Of a stretch of 64,000 bases of DNA, positions 53,172 to 61,348 are shown one piece after another. The translations under genes and the position numbers were made by a program. The first letter of the stretch is position 1. Each line of letters begins with the position of its first letter. Below the pieces are notes generated by a model. That model worked only from the letters and a program-made list of their open reading frames with translations. It was not told the DNA's origin and did no database searches. The stretch lies in assembly GCF_900177815.1 (NCBI RefSeq), contig NZ_FXAZ01000003.1, positions 124,001 to 188,000 on the forward strand, given 5' to 3'. This DNA comes from Paenibacillus aquistagni (GTDB lineage Bacteria > Bacillota > Bacilli > Paenibacillales > Paenibacillaceae).

Positions 53172-54227
53172 ATGAATAAACCATCCATTTATGGCCTGAC
53201 CATAGATCAACTGATAGCATGGCTTGAAGCGCATGGACAAAAGAAATCAAGAGCGGCGAAAGTGTGGGAATACCTTTATCGCCAACGGGTGAGCGCATTT
53301 GAAGAGATGACGGAGTTGAATGCCGATTGTGCTGCTCTGCTAGAGGAGCACTTCACCATTCTTAGCTTGGAAGAGCATCTGAAGCAGGAGTCATTGGACG
53401 GCACGATCAAGTTCTTGTTCCGGCTTCGCGACGGCAATCTTATCGAGACCGTGCTGATGCGCCAGAAGTTTGGTCTGTCCGTATGTGTTACGACTCAGGT
53501 AGGCTGCAATATTGGCTGCAGCTTCTGTGCGAGCGGCCTCTTGAAGAAGAGCCGTGACCTGAGCAGCGGCGAGATAATGGAGCAGATTATGAAGGTTCAG
53601 CACCATTTTGATCAAGTGGGCGAAGGCGAGCTCGTCACGAATGTCGTGGTAATGGGGATTGGCGAACCATTCGACAACTTCGATAATCTGGTAAGCGTGC
53701 TTAGCATCATGACCGATCACAAGGGACTGGCGATTGCACCTCGGCGAGTAACGGTATCGACGAGCGGCCTGCCAGACAAAATAAAGGACTTTGCTGATCT
53801 TAAGCTACCAGTCAGTCTGGCGTTGTCGCTTCATGCTCCCAACAATGAGCTTCGTACTCAGATCATGAAGATCAATCGCGCTTATCCAATTGAGATGCTG
53901 ATGGAAGCTCTTGATTATTACTGGGAGAAGACCAAGCGGCGCGTTATGCTCGAATATATCCTGCTGCGAGGCATTAATGACCATGAAAAAGAGGCTCGCG
54001 AGCTGGCGGAACTGCTGAAAGATCGCAGCCAGCGGCTGAGTGTTAATTTGATTCCTTACAATCCTGTTGATGAACACAGCCAATATCAACGGAGCTCACA
54101 GGAATCCGTGCTTGCTTTTTATGATATTTTGAAGCAACATGGAATTAACTGCACGCGAAGAATGGAACATGGAACAGATATCGATGCTGCATGCGGGCAG
54201 CTTCGAAGCAAGCAGATGAAGTCTTAA
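53172..54227 (+). CDS. rlmN: Dual-specificity 23S rRNA/tRNA (adenine-C2) methyltransferase
   Basis: A 351-residue radical-SAM methylase of the RlmN/Cfr family that modifies A2503 of 23S rRNA and A37 of tRNA. The Fe-S site is [20 protein letters not shown] (CxxxCxxC), SAM binding [24 protein letters not shown], and [11 protein letters not shown]; catalytic Cys is in the C-terminal [10 protein letters not shown]. The start [36 protein letters not shown] is RlmN-like rather than Cfr-like. ATG 53172 has a weak purine-rich ribosome site. It is monocistronic with a terminator. Confidence 0.94.
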   Translation: MNKPSIYGLTIDQLIAWLEAHGQKKSRAAKVWEYLYRQRVSAFEEMTELNADCAALLEEHFTILSLEEHLKQESLDGTIKFLFRLRDGNLIETVLMRQKFGLSVCVTTQVGCNIGCSFCASGLLKKSRDLSSGEIMEQIMKVQHHFDQVGEGELVTNVVVMGIGEPFDNFDNLVSVLSIMTDHKGLAIAPRRVTVSTSGLPDKIKDFADLKLPVSLALSLHAPNNELRTQIMKINRAYPIEMLMEALDYYWEKTKRRVMLEYILLRGINDHEKEARELAELLKDRSQRLSVNLIPYNPVDEHSQYQRSSQESVLAFYDILKQHGINCTRRMEHGTDIDAACGQLRSKQMKS

Positions 54228-54293
54228 TCGAAAAGAGGATGGCGGATATCGCGCATGAGGCGCAAACAGCCGCTCCATCTGAGCAAAGAAGGC

Positions 54294-54325
54294 AGCGTAT
54301 CCCTCTCTGGGTACGCTTTTCTTTG
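54294..54325 (+). terminator. Terminator after rlmN
   Basis: AGCGTATCC (54294-54302) / GGGTACGCT (54309-54317), with a G-U pair, followed by a T-rich tail. Confidence 0.85.
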
Positions 54326-54536
54326 TGATTTTGATCGATTTGGCCTGATATCTCATCGCCAATGCTGCTTTATGATGCGGCAAGAAGCATGTTGAGAAAG
54401 CCTGTAACTGCCCATGATCTCGTCCTTTTGCATGCTCGCAGGCCCAATTTCTCATAAGTTCGGGTATAGAAGTGGAAAGATAGGAACACCATGGGCATTA
54501 TCACTTATTTTCAGGCAGAAAGCGAAGGGGTTTTTT

Positions 54537-55373
54537 ATGAAGAAAACGTTCTCCGACATGTTTATGATTCTGGCTGGCGCCGTACTGTTTGCGCTCGCAA
54601 TCAATTTGTTTGTCATTCCTAATGAGTTCGGTGAAGGCGGCGTAACAGGCGTTACGATCATTTTGTACTATTTGTTTCAATGGTCGCCCAGCTTAGTCAA
54701 TTTGATTCTTAATGCTATCTTGCTCGTTATTGGTTATAAGTTCTTGGACAAACAAACGACGATCTATACGATCATTGCAGTATTGCTTCATTCATTGGCT
54801 CTTCATTTGACCGCTGGTTGGACAATTGCTTCTGATGAGCCGATCATTAATGCCATCTTCGGCGGCATTTTCTCCGGTGTAGGCTTGGGTCTTATCATTC
54901 GTGTAGGCGGCACCACAGCCGGTTCAACCATCATTGCACGCATTCTGCACAAATACTTGGAATGGAATGTGAGCTATGCCCTGCTGCTGGTCGATCTTAT
55001 CGTCGTCTTCTGCTCTTACTTTATTATTGGGGCGCAAAGTTTAATGTTCACGATTGTCATGCTGTTTATTGCGACGAAGGTGATGGACTTCATCATTGAG
55101 GGGCTTAATCCGAAGAAAGCAATCATGATCGTATCGAAGGAGCAAAATCAGATCGCTGAGCAGGTCAATCAGGTGATGGACCGCGGTGTGACCGTGCTTC
55201 ATGGGCATGGGTTCTACACGAAGCTCCCGCAGGAGATTCTATACATTGTCATCAGCAAGCAAGAGGTCAGTCAGCTGAAAAAAATTGTAAAATCCGTCGA
55301 TCCGCATGCGTTCATTACGATTCTTGATGTGCGTGATGTGTTCGGGGAAGGCTTCATGGAATTAGCTAAATAG
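54537..55373 (+). CDS. YitT-family membrane protein with DUF2179 C-terminus
   Basis: A 278-residue membrane protein. Five or six hydrophobic helices span residues 10-170, starting FMILAGAVLFALAINLFVIPNEFGEGGVTGVTIILYYLF, with GGIFSGVGLGLIIRVGGTTAGSTIIARIL typical of the DUF161/YitT fold. The cytoplasmic C-terminal DUF2179 domain runs from about residue 190 (KAIMIVSKEQNQIAEQVNQVMDRGVTVLHGHGFYTK). ATG 54537 follows CGAAGGGG with suitable spacing. Family function is not firmly established; members have been linked to export or regulation in spore formers. It is a single-gene unit ending at a terminator. Confidence 0.92.
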   Translation: MKKTFSDMFMILAGAVLFALAINLFVIPNEFGEGGVTGVTIILYYLFQWSPSLVNLILNAILLVIGYKFLDKQTTIYTIIAVLLHSLALHLTAGWTIASDEPIINAIFGGIFSGVGLGLIIRVGGTTAGSTIIARILHKYLEWNVSYALLLVDLIVVFCSYFIIGAQSLMFTIVMLFIATKVMDFIIEGLNPKKAIMIVSKEQNQIAEQVNQVMDRGVTVLHGHGFYTKLPQEILYIVISKQEVSQLKKIVKSVDPHAFITILDVRDVFGEGFMELAK

Positions 55374-55382
55374 AACGTGCGC

Positions 55383-55420
55383 AAAAGCTCTCTGCCTATC
55401 TCAACAGAGAGCTTTTTGTG
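55383..55420 (+). terminator. Terminator after the YitT-family gene
   Basis: Stem AAAAGCTCTCTG / CAGAGAGCTTTT of 12 bases with T after it. Confidence 0.92.
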
Positions 55421-55586
55421 TAGAGCTGGATAAGAGGAAGGGGGTAATGCTGCTCTCAACATGTTGACATCAACGCATCGGAGCGGTGGTAGCAGTTGGA
55501 TGGCATGAGCGCCTCTAGGAGAATGCCGTTCAATGGACAATTACGTTATGAATGAAGAGGAAGCAGCACCGTCCCTATGCCGATCC

Positions 55587-56078
55587 CTAGGCAAGTCGTA
55601 TGCAAGAAGCAAAGAAGGAGGCATCCGGATATTCCTCGTGGAACAGCCCAAGATTCATCGGGTGCTGCTCCTGCCAATGTCTTGCTTCCTCGTAAGGAAT
55701 AAAGACAGAATTGGATCTTAGCAGCGTCATAAAGCGATTCTCGGGTGTCATCACTCCATAGTCCACGATATAGGTGCGGCCCTGCTCAATATCAGCGATA
55801 AACCAGTTCGTGGCGTCCTCCGGCACGACCAGTTCCCAGTAGCTGGTGGCCTCCGCTCCACTGAGCGAGCCCCATGTAATGTCATACACTCGAAGGGCGC
55901 GGTGGAGACTCCCTGCATCAAGCTCTAAAGATCGGCTGATATTAAGCAGTCGATCATTTGTTATTTCCCAATATACGTGCAGCGCCTCGTGATCACAAGG
56001 AAACAGCGCAATGCGATCGAGCGGTTTATGGGTTGTCCCATTTTGATCCAATGCCTCGATGATTTTTTGAATATCCAT
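55587..56078 (-). CDS. DUF4912 domain protein
   Basis: A 163-residue cytoplasmic protein matching DUF4912: DRIALFPCDHEALHVYWEITNDRLLNISRSL, then LRVYDITWGSL, WFIADIEQGRTYIVDYGVMTPENRFMTLLRSNSVFIPYEE. The family has an immunoglobulin-like carbohydrate-binding (CBM48-like) look but no known role. ATG 56078 follows TGGAGG. It stands alone between convergent and divergent neighbours. Function is unknown. Confidence 0.88.
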   Translation of the reverse strand: MDIQKIIEALDQNGTTHKPLDRIALFPCDHEALHVYWEITNDRLLNISRSLELDAGSLHRALRVYDITWGSLSGAEATSYWELVVPEDATNWFIADIEQGRTYIVDYGVMTPENRFMTLLRSNSVFIPYEEARHWQEQHPMNLGLFHEEYPDASFFASCIRLA

Positions 56079-56538
56079 AGCTGTAAAACCTCCAGTTCTG
56101 ACTTCAACACCTATTAAAGGATCGTCGTTTAGATTTGTAATGAATAGTGTATCGCATGATGACGGATATGTTTGCCGAAGCGTGCAAGTAGAATTGCTCT
56201 TCTTTTGTAGAAACGAAGGATAATTTGTTGCGAAGTACAGGGATATGGGGAACAGGAAGCCTTTTCAAAAGATTAAAATGCCATAAACAATCCTTTAACA
56301 TTCATGGTTTATGATGGGCATCAGAAGCGAATAATCGGTTTAATGGACTTCTTATGTGGACGAATACGACAAGCCGCTGTTTCTCGTTGAGGCTGCTGAT
56401 GACAGGTGAAGACAAGACGACGCTGTCTGCATGATGAGCGCAGAGGCCATAGTGATGGACCGCCCGATGCGGTGCCACACTTCGCGTTAGGGGAAGCTTG
56501 AGGTGCACTAGGATAACTAGACGAGGGGGGTGTTCACA
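56079..56538. other. Intergenic region without a recognised gene
   Basis: In this 460-base stretch I see no gene with a ribosome site. Short open frames exist on both strands but lack coding character. It should contain the promoters of the DUF4912 gene (leftward) and of the small membrane peptide (rightward). Confidence 0.4.
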
Positions 56539-56727
56539 ATGGAGAAGGTATTGGCAGGAACACTCCTGCTTGTCACTTGCGGCATGCTGTTGGCATCGAT
56601 GGTTCTTGTGTTCGTCATGGTTATTCCTGAGGAAGAACATGTTGTGACTTGGGCTGCAACGGTCGTGACGATGCTAGCGGCTATATTCGGTGTAGTGTAT
56701 AAGTCCTTTCGTCCAAGCCAGTCGTGA
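56539..56727 (+). CDS. Small two-helix membrane peptide
   Basis: A 62-residue peptide with two hydrophobic stretches, residues 3-27 (VLAGTLLLVTCGMLLASMVLVFVM) and 36-52 (VTWAATVVTMLAAIFGVVYK), joined by the acidic PEEEHV turn. A strong GAGGGGGG ribosome site precedes the ATG at 56539 by ten bases. I do not recognise a family. It precedes the ParM-like gene by 190 bases and could be a separate unit; no functional link is shown. Confidence 0.65.
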   Translation: MEKVLAGTLLLVTCGMLLASMVLVFVMVIPEEEHVVTWAATVVTMLAAIFGVVYKSFRPSQS

Positions 56728-56856
56728 TTCCTTATGCACAGCCTTAGGAGTGAAGCTTCAAAGTGACAAGTGCGCTATATCTTGTGGGTTCAGCATTTTC
56801 CGACGGCATACGGCATTGCTTGCAGGGCTGTGTATAGGTCTATCAGCAGATTGTGT

Positions 56857-56902
56857 GATAACACGAAGTGTGGCAAAGTATTACCAAGTCATATTTTTAC
56901 AT
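56857..56902 (+). other. Left flanking block of the ParMR module (candidate parC/operator)
   Basis: The blocks CAAAGTATTAC (56874-56884) and AAGTCATATTT (56886-56896) lie just before the ribosome site of the ParM-like gene. Downstream of the ParR-like gene the same two words recur, AAGTCATATTT in direct and GTAATACTTTG in inverted orientation. Short repeats bound by a ribbon-helix-helix ParR protein are the usual centromere and operator of ParMR systems. The assignment is inferred. Confidence 0.5.
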
Positions 56903-56919
56903 ATGAAGGAGGAGTTTTG

Positions 56920-58116
56920 ATGAACTACCACTTTTATGTAGGCAATGATAATGGTAATAGCGAGCACGATCTGATTATCGATGGGCAGTTGATTCAACAG
57001 CCGAATGTCAATTGTACGGTGGACGAGCTCCCTTGGAGCGAAGAGCAGATGCCGGAGAGCTTTGTAAAGAATCTGCAGGATCAGCTCGTGGCCACGATAG
57101 ATTCCCCAGCAGCCCGCCCGGGCATGTATTATGTAGGCCAATTCGCGCTTGAGAGCGGCGAGATTCTAGACAATCTACAGATTGGCATTGATCAGAAGTG
57201 CGAGATGGACCTTCCCATTATTAATACCCTCGCGCAGATTGCTGCTGCTGCGGTACAGAAGGCTTACACGGAGGAGAAGAAGCTGCCAGAAGATATTGAG
57301 GTTGAAGTCGATATGGTGACTGCGCTCCCCGTTACGCAGCATACAGATGAGACGGCAGCTCGATTCGAAAAGCGATTTATGCAAGGCCCCCATCATGTCA
57401 CGGTGCATCTTGGCATGCGCCGCGTATCCGTCCGTATTATGTTCCCTTACACAAAAGTTGTTCCTGAAGCGACCCCTGTTATTTTCACGCTGCAAAAAGA
57501 TCATGAAGGCAAGTGGCGAGACGGCGATATTTTTGAGCAATTTGTCGAGACCTATCAGCTCGATAAGAAGTTCAACGGCTCTTACTTCAAGGATAAGCGC
57601 ATCCTTCATGTCGATATTGGAGATGGATCAACGGAATATCCGATCACAGAAGGCAATAAGTTCCTTCGCCAATTCGTTCATGGCAGCCACCATGGAGCAG
57701 GTTATGCCATTGAGGAAGCGCTGGAGGAATTCAATCGTCTTATTCATCTGCCGAACAGCCCGCGCCAATTCTTCAGCGATGTGCTGAAGAATCCTAAGCA
57801 TAAGTATCATGCGAGAGCCATCAAGACGATTAAGCGGCCGCTGGATAGCCAAGTGAAGCAGATCGTGCAGCATGTGAAGCGCCAGCTGACGAAGGCGCGC
57901 AATGAGATCGATGTCATCTGCGTGTATGGCGGCGGCAGCATTCTGATGCGCTCCCTTCTCTATCCTGCGCTTGAGGAGCTGTGCAGCGAACGGGAAATGA
58001 AGCTCCTCTATGTTCCTGCACGTGAAGCGGTCCAATTGAACGCGATGGGGCTCGATGCCTTTGTCCGCGGCAAGATCTATGAGGCCTTGAAGAATAAGGC
58101 GCTGCAGCCCGTATAA
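56920..58116 (+). CDS. parM: Actin-like ParM/AlfA-type segregation ATPase
   Basis: A 398-residue actin-fold protein of the ParM/StbA group. Phosphate-1 loop YVGNDNGNSEHDL at the N-terminus, phosphate-2 loop RILHVDIGDGSTEYPITEG near residue 230, and adenosine motif DVICVYGGGSILMRSLLYP near 330 are all seen; MGLDAFVRG ends the fold. Such proteins form ATP-driven filaments that push DNA copies apart when capped by ParR bound to parC. ATG 56920 has the perfect AAGGAGGAG site. A ParR-like gene follows at 72 bases, which supports a complete module. Whether it acts on the chromosome, an integrated element or a plasmid cannot be read here. Confidence 0.88.
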   Translation: MNYHFYVGNDNGNSEHDLIIDGQLIQQPNVNCTVDELPWSEEQMPESFVKNLQDQLVATIDSPAARPGMYYVGQFALESGEILDNLQIGIDQKCEMDLPIINTLAQIAAAAVQKAYTEEKKLPEDIEVEVDMVTALPVTQHTDETAARFEKRFMQGPHHVTVHLGMRRVSVRIMFPYTKVVPEATPVIFTLQKDHEGKWRDGDIFEQFVETYQLDKKFNGSYFKDKRILHVDIGDGSTEYPITEGNKFLRQFVHGSHHGAGYAIEEALEEFNRLIHLPNSPRQFFSDVLKNPKHKYHARAIKTIKRPLDSQVKQIVQHVKRQLTKARNEIDVICVYGGGSILMRSLLYPALEELCSEREMKLLYVPAREAVQLNAMGLDAFVRGKIYEALKNKALQPV

Positions 58117-58188
58117 GACGGTCTGTGAAGTAGAGCTTGGGACAAGCACCGGTATAAGGTGACATTGGACGGCAGGCGGTGAGCGCAT

Positions 58189-58566
58189 GTGAAGAAAATG
58201 AAACGGCCTGGGGAGAACATCAGCCTCAAGACGAAGAAAAATGAGGACCCCGCGATCATGGACTGGATTAATTCGCAATCCAATCTGATGGATTCGTTGC
58301 GATATTTAATAGAACGTGAAATTTGCCAATTTGGGGTGCGCAACCTGCAAACGGTTGTTCCAACAGAGCGCAATGGCTGGCGGGAAGGCCAATATGGCTT
58401 TGCGAATGATAGCGAAGTGTCTCGTGCTGGTTCAGCAGACTCTTCCGCTTCAGGGATGGCTAGGCCTTCGATAGACAGCTCTGAAGAGGAGGCTTTGGAG
58501 GCTGTTCAGGAGCCAGAAGCTGAGGAAGAGGAGCTCGCGGATGAGGACATCGAGGCTTGGGTGTAA
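58189..58566 (+). CDS. parR: ParR-like DNA-binding adaptor
   Basis: A 125-residue protein. The N-terminal half (KRPGENISLKTKKNEDPAIMDWINSQSNLMDSLRYLIEREICQFGVRNLQ) fits the ribbon-helix-helix of ParR/AlfB adaptors: a beta strand, a D-P-x-x-x-D/N turn, and the SLRYLIEREI helix. The C-terminal half is very acidic (ESSEEE..., EPEAEEEELADEDIEAWV), as a filament-binding tail. It follows the ParM-like gene. GTG 58189 has GGTGAG five bases upstream; ATG 58198 is an alternative. The family call is from motif shape and partner, so moderate confidence. Confidence 0.72.
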   Translation: MKKMKRPGENISLKTKKNEDPAIMDWINSQSNLMDSLRYLIEREICQFGVRNLQTVVPTERNGWREGQYGFANDSEVSRAGSADSSASGMARPSIDSSEEEALEAVQEPEAEEEELADEDIEAWV

Positions 58567-58591
58567 TATTGAAGTAGTGCTGCGTACAACT

Positions 58592-58630
58592 AAGTCATAT
58601 TTAGTAATACTTTGTGTTACGAAGGAATGC
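58592..58630 (+). other. Right flanking block of the ParMR module (candidate parC)
   Basis: AAGTCATATTT (58592-58602) and GTAATACTTTG (58604-58614) follow the ParR-like stop within 30 bases; the second is the exact reverse complement of CAAAGTATTAC upstream of parM. GTAATACTTTGTGTTAC forms an imperfect palindrome. The rest of the 58567-59039 gap is AT-rich and contains the hairpin listed next and the promoter of the secreted-protein gene, otherwise nothing recognised. Confidence 0.5.
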
Positions 58631-58878
58631 TGAAGAGCATAAAGTAATATCAAGCACTACCACTACTTTTGACGGGTTTATGTTAGTTTTTCTTTGATTA
58701 GTTAAAGTGGCTCAATTAGTGAAAACGTTAATAAGTCTTTATTTTAGGGTAAGTCGCTTTGAAGAAAGCTGGTCACATGGAATGCAATTCATATGGTTCA
58801 GATTCTTAAGGTTATTGAATGCTGTTCATATTGAAGCAAGTCTAGTAACTTAATAGTAAATAAGAGTTTAGTATGAAG

Positions 58879-58930
58879 TATAGAAGCTATTCGCTATACA
58901 ATAGCAAAGTAGCTTCTATATTCTATTTTC
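58879..58930 (+). terminator. Hairpin in the AT-rich gap after the ParMR module
   Basis: TATAGAAGCTA (58879-58889) / TAGCTTCTATA (58910-58920), with inner GCTAT/ATAGC pairing, then TTCTATTTT. A probable terminator for the par transcript. Confidence 0.75.
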
Positions 58931-59039
58931 CAGAAATGTTATAAAAATATGAAATATTTATAATATGTATATACATTTGTAATAGATTGTATTATTATGG
59001 AATTGCAGTCCAAAATATACTTATATAGGAGGATAAAGG

Positions 59040-59483
59040 GTGAAAAAGACAGTAAAGGCTCTTCTGTTGACTACTATTCTTAGTCTGACATTTGCAAGTG
59101 CTGCTTTTGCAGGTGATGTGCATGAAAATCCACAGAATGATTTTCCTCATCAAGCGGTTGTTGTTAGTCCTGGTACATTCAAGAGCGGTTATGTTGGACC
59201 AAGTGATCAAGATTGGTACAAGTTCACACCATATCTATCAGGACAACAACGTATTTTCTTTCTTCCACCAGACAACCAAGTATATTTTATAAACATTTAT
59301 GATGCGGCTCAGGTAGATTCAGGAAGCAGCGCAAGTCCAATTGCATCCAAAGTTGTATATAATGGATACAACCAAACAAATGAATTTTCATTCAATGTTC
59401 AAGGCGGTAAAGCGTACTATGCATTAGTGTATGGTTCAACAAATGAGACGACACCGTATCACTTTGCAGTCATTGGACAATAA
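59040..59483 (+). CDS. Small secreted beta-sandwich protein (PPC-like)
   Basis: A 147-residue exported protein. A signal peptide (VKKTVKALLLTTILSLTFASAAFAG) precedes a single domain that resembles bacterial pre-peptidase C-terminal modules: NPQNDFPHQAVVVSPGTFKSGYVGPSDQDWYKFTPYLSGQQRIFF, YDAAQ, FNVQGGKAYYALVYGSTNETTPYHFAVIG. PPC modules sit at the ends of secreted enzymes; here it is alone. GTG 59040 follows AGGAGG. Codon use is clearly more A/T-rich than neighbours, and the gap before it is AT-rich, which may signal recent transfer. A strong terminator follows. Confidence 0.78.
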   Translation: MKKTVKALLLTTILSLTFASAAFAGDVHENPQNDFPHQAVVVSPGTFKSGYVGPSDQDWYKFTPYLSGQQRIFFLPPDNQVYFINIYDAAQVDSGSSASPIASKVVYNGYNQTNEFSFNVQGGKAYYALVYGSTNETTPYHFAVIGQ

Positions 59484-59509
59484 TTTAATTTGGACATAAA
59501 CTACAAGTA

Positions 59510-59570
59510 AAATGCACCCAATGTCAATGAGGAAACTAACTCTCCTTGTTGATATGGGTGCATTTTTTTG
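59510..59570 (+). terminator. Terminator after the secreted-protein gene
   Basis: Stem AAATGCACCCA (59510) / TGGGTGCATTT (59555), 11 bases, then seven T. Confidence 0.9.
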
Positions 59571-59681
59571 ATAAAAAAATTAATTTAGCAATAGAAATTT
59601 ATATGGAATGTGATAGGTATAGGTAGCGTCGTCAAAGAAAATAACTAGGTTTCGGCTATTCTAAATTTCGATATTTAATAC

Positions 59682-59712
59682 TTGACTCTCACGTAACGTG
59701 ATACTTTATAGT
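59682..59712 (+). promoter_or_regulatory. MerR-type promoter with palindromic spacer
   Basis: TTGACT (59682-59687), 19-base spacer, TATAGT (59707-59712). The spacer contains TCACGTAACGTGA (59689-59701), a perfect odd palindrome. The over-long spacer with an inverted repeat is the hallmark of promoters activated by MerR proteins, here by the TipA/Mta-like product of the next gene. Confidence 0.8.
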
Positions 59713-59734
59713 CAACAGTGAAGGGGGCATAAGC

Positions 59735-60481
59735 ATGATGAAAGTGAAGGAAGTGGCGGATCTGGTCGGCATCAGTGTGCGCACACTGCATCATTATGAT
59801 GAGATCGGGCTATTATCTCCGGATGAGGTGACGGAATCCGGATACCGTCTCTATTCTGATGATAATCTTGAGACGCTGCAGCAGATTCTGTTCTTCCGTG
59901 AACTGGGCTTCCCTTTGAATAAGATTAAAGAGATCATGAACCGTCCGACCTACGATCGGCAGGAGGCGCTTGAGATGCATCATAAGATGCTTGTGGAGAA
60001 GCGCAGACGCCTGGATCAAGTCATTGCTACCGTTCAGAGGACGATTCAACACACGAGAGGTGAGATTAAGATGTCAAATAAAGAGAAATTCCAAGGCTTT
60101 GACTTCAGCCATAATCCATATGAGCAGGAGGCTCGTGAGCGCTGGGGGGATCAAGCGGTGGACGAATCCAATGCGAAGGCAAAGGCTTTTGGCAAAGAGA
60201 TGCAGGACCGCATGAATGAGGTGTACATGAACCTAGCTGCAGTGCGCCATCTTGCGCCAGAGAGCGAGGAGGCTCAAACGGCAATTAAAGCATGGTATAG
60301 ACTGCTGAATGAGTTCGGCAGCTACTCACTGGAAGCCTTTAAAGGTCTTGGCCAGATGTATGTGGAGGATGAGCGCTTTACTAAAAATATTGATCAATTC
60401 GGTGAGGGCTTGTCCGTGTTCATGAGAGACGGGATGGCCATCTATGCGGATAAGCATCAGTCTAAGCATCCATCGGAATAA
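59735..60481 (+). CDS. TipAL/Mta-like MerR-family regulator
   Basis: A 248-residue regulator. Residues 1-75 are the MerR winged helix (VKEVADLVGISVRTLHHYDEIGLLSPDEVTESGYRLYSDDNLETLQQILFFRELGFPLNKIKEIMN), 76-110 a coiled-coil dimer helix, and 118-245 a TipAS antibiotic-recognition domain with SNKEKFQGFDFSHNPYEQEARERWGDQAVDES and YADKHQSKH. Relatives TipAL and Mta bind thiopeptides or activate multidrug efflux genes. GAAGGGGG precedes the ATG at 59735. No efflux gene is adjacent, so autoactivation and a remote target are likely. Confidence 0.94.
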   Translation: MMKVKEVADLVGISVRTLHHYDEIGLLSPDEVTESGYRLYSDDNLETLQQILFFRELGFPLNKIKEIMNRPTYDRQEALEMHHKMLVEKRRRLDQVIATVQRTIQHTRGEIKMSNKEKFQGFDFSHNPYEQEARERWGDQAVDESNAKAKAFGKEMQDRMNEVYMNLAAVRHLAPESEEAQTAIKAWYRLLNEFGSYSLEAFKGLGQMYVEDERFTKNIDQFGEGLSVFMRDGMAIYADKHQSKHPSE

Positions 60482-60520
60482 GACTAGAAGTGATGGTGCT
60501 TACTCGCAGCATGAAGAAGA

Positions 60521-60553
60521 GGGTGGACAGATCCTGCGGATCAGGGTCCACCC
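60521..60553. terminator. Strong hairpin in the convergent region
   Basis: GGGTGGAC (60521-60528) / GTCCACCC (60546-60553) with the inner GATCC/GGATC pairing. It lies between the TipA-like gene and the leftward GNAT gene. There is no T-tract, so its role as a terminator is uncertain. Confidence 0.5.
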
Positions 60554-60602
60554 GTATTACATAGCAAGCGTACAAGCGCTGGACTTGAGCATTCCTGAAC
60601 GC

Positions 60603-61274
60603 TTAGAGCGGAAGCAAGGCCACCTTGTCCTGCTGCTCCAGCTGCCTAACCATCTCGTTCCATGCTTCGGGCTTGTTGGGCAGCACGGTGTAGTAGCGTT
60701 TAAGGAACGCAACAATTAAGCCAGCTTCAAGCTCGGCTTGCTCCTCATCACTTGGCATGAAGCACAGATCAAGCCCTGATACCGCTTCGCCATCATTATT
60801 CCAGGATGGATGAACATAACGGAAATCAAGACGCTTATAGCCAAGGTGAGACAGCACTTCACGGCGCACATAAGGGTCCATCGGCTTCACCCCGCCGAAT
60901 TCGTAGTGGTCCACCTGATAGGGATCGTAAATCTCGGCAAACATGCCGTATAACACCTTCCCATTGGCAATTGCCAGCGCATTCAAGTCTTTTTGTCGCT
61001 GCTGTGCAAGGAAGCGGCCAATGCCTTGCCCCGGACGTCCGATTATAGTGAAGTCCGTCATTGCTACATTGAAGTCCTCGTAATAGCGATATTCAGTCGC
61101 TCCTACGACTTCCCCGTTAACCTCTGCTACAAAGACGCGGATGCCCGGGTCTTCCAGCGGCTCCTTCCACAGGCTGTACTCCAGCACTTCCTCTGGAGGA
61201 AAGACCTCCTGCATCAGCTCATGCATCTTTTTGAACAACGGATCATCAATATGGGAAATGCGATGATAATTCAT
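60603..61274 (-). CDS. GNAT-family acetyltransferase-like protein
   Basis: A 223-residue GNAT-fold protein. The N-terminal MHELMQEVFPPEEVLEYSLWKEPLEDPGIRVFVAEVNGEVVGATEYRYYED and the acetyl-CoA loop GRPGQGIGRFLAQQRQ near residue 85 are seen; the C-terminus (NDGEAVSGLDLCFMPSDEEQAELEAGLIVAFLKRYYTVLPN) is larger than in minimal GNATs. The ATG at 61274 follows GAGAGGAGC. It is followed downstream by an unrelated convergent gene and preceded by another GNAT gene on the same strand. Acceptor unknown. Confidence 0.85.
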   Translation of the reverse strand: MNYHRISHIDDPLFKKMHELMQEVFPPEEVLEYSLWKEPLEDPGIRVFVAEVNGEVVGATEYRYYEDFNVAMTDFTIIGRPGQGIGRFLAQQRQKDLNALAIANGKVLYGMFAEIYDPYQVDHYEFGGVKPMDPYVRREVLSHLGYKRLDFRYVHPSWNNDGEAVSGLDLCFMPSDEEQAELEAGLIVAFLKRYYTVLPNKPEAWNEMVRQLEQQDKVALLPL

Positions 61275-61348
61275 GCAGCTTGCTCCTCTCATTCATGCAA
61301 ATCGTATGTTTGTGATTAATGGAGAAACGGTGAATCCATTCATGCATC

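Noticed and set aside
53172-54227. Cfr-type antibiotic resistance methylase instead of RlmN
   Set aside because: The N-terminus and the [11 protein letters not shown] segment after the CxxxCxxC site fit RlmN, and the neighbourhood is housekeeping-like.
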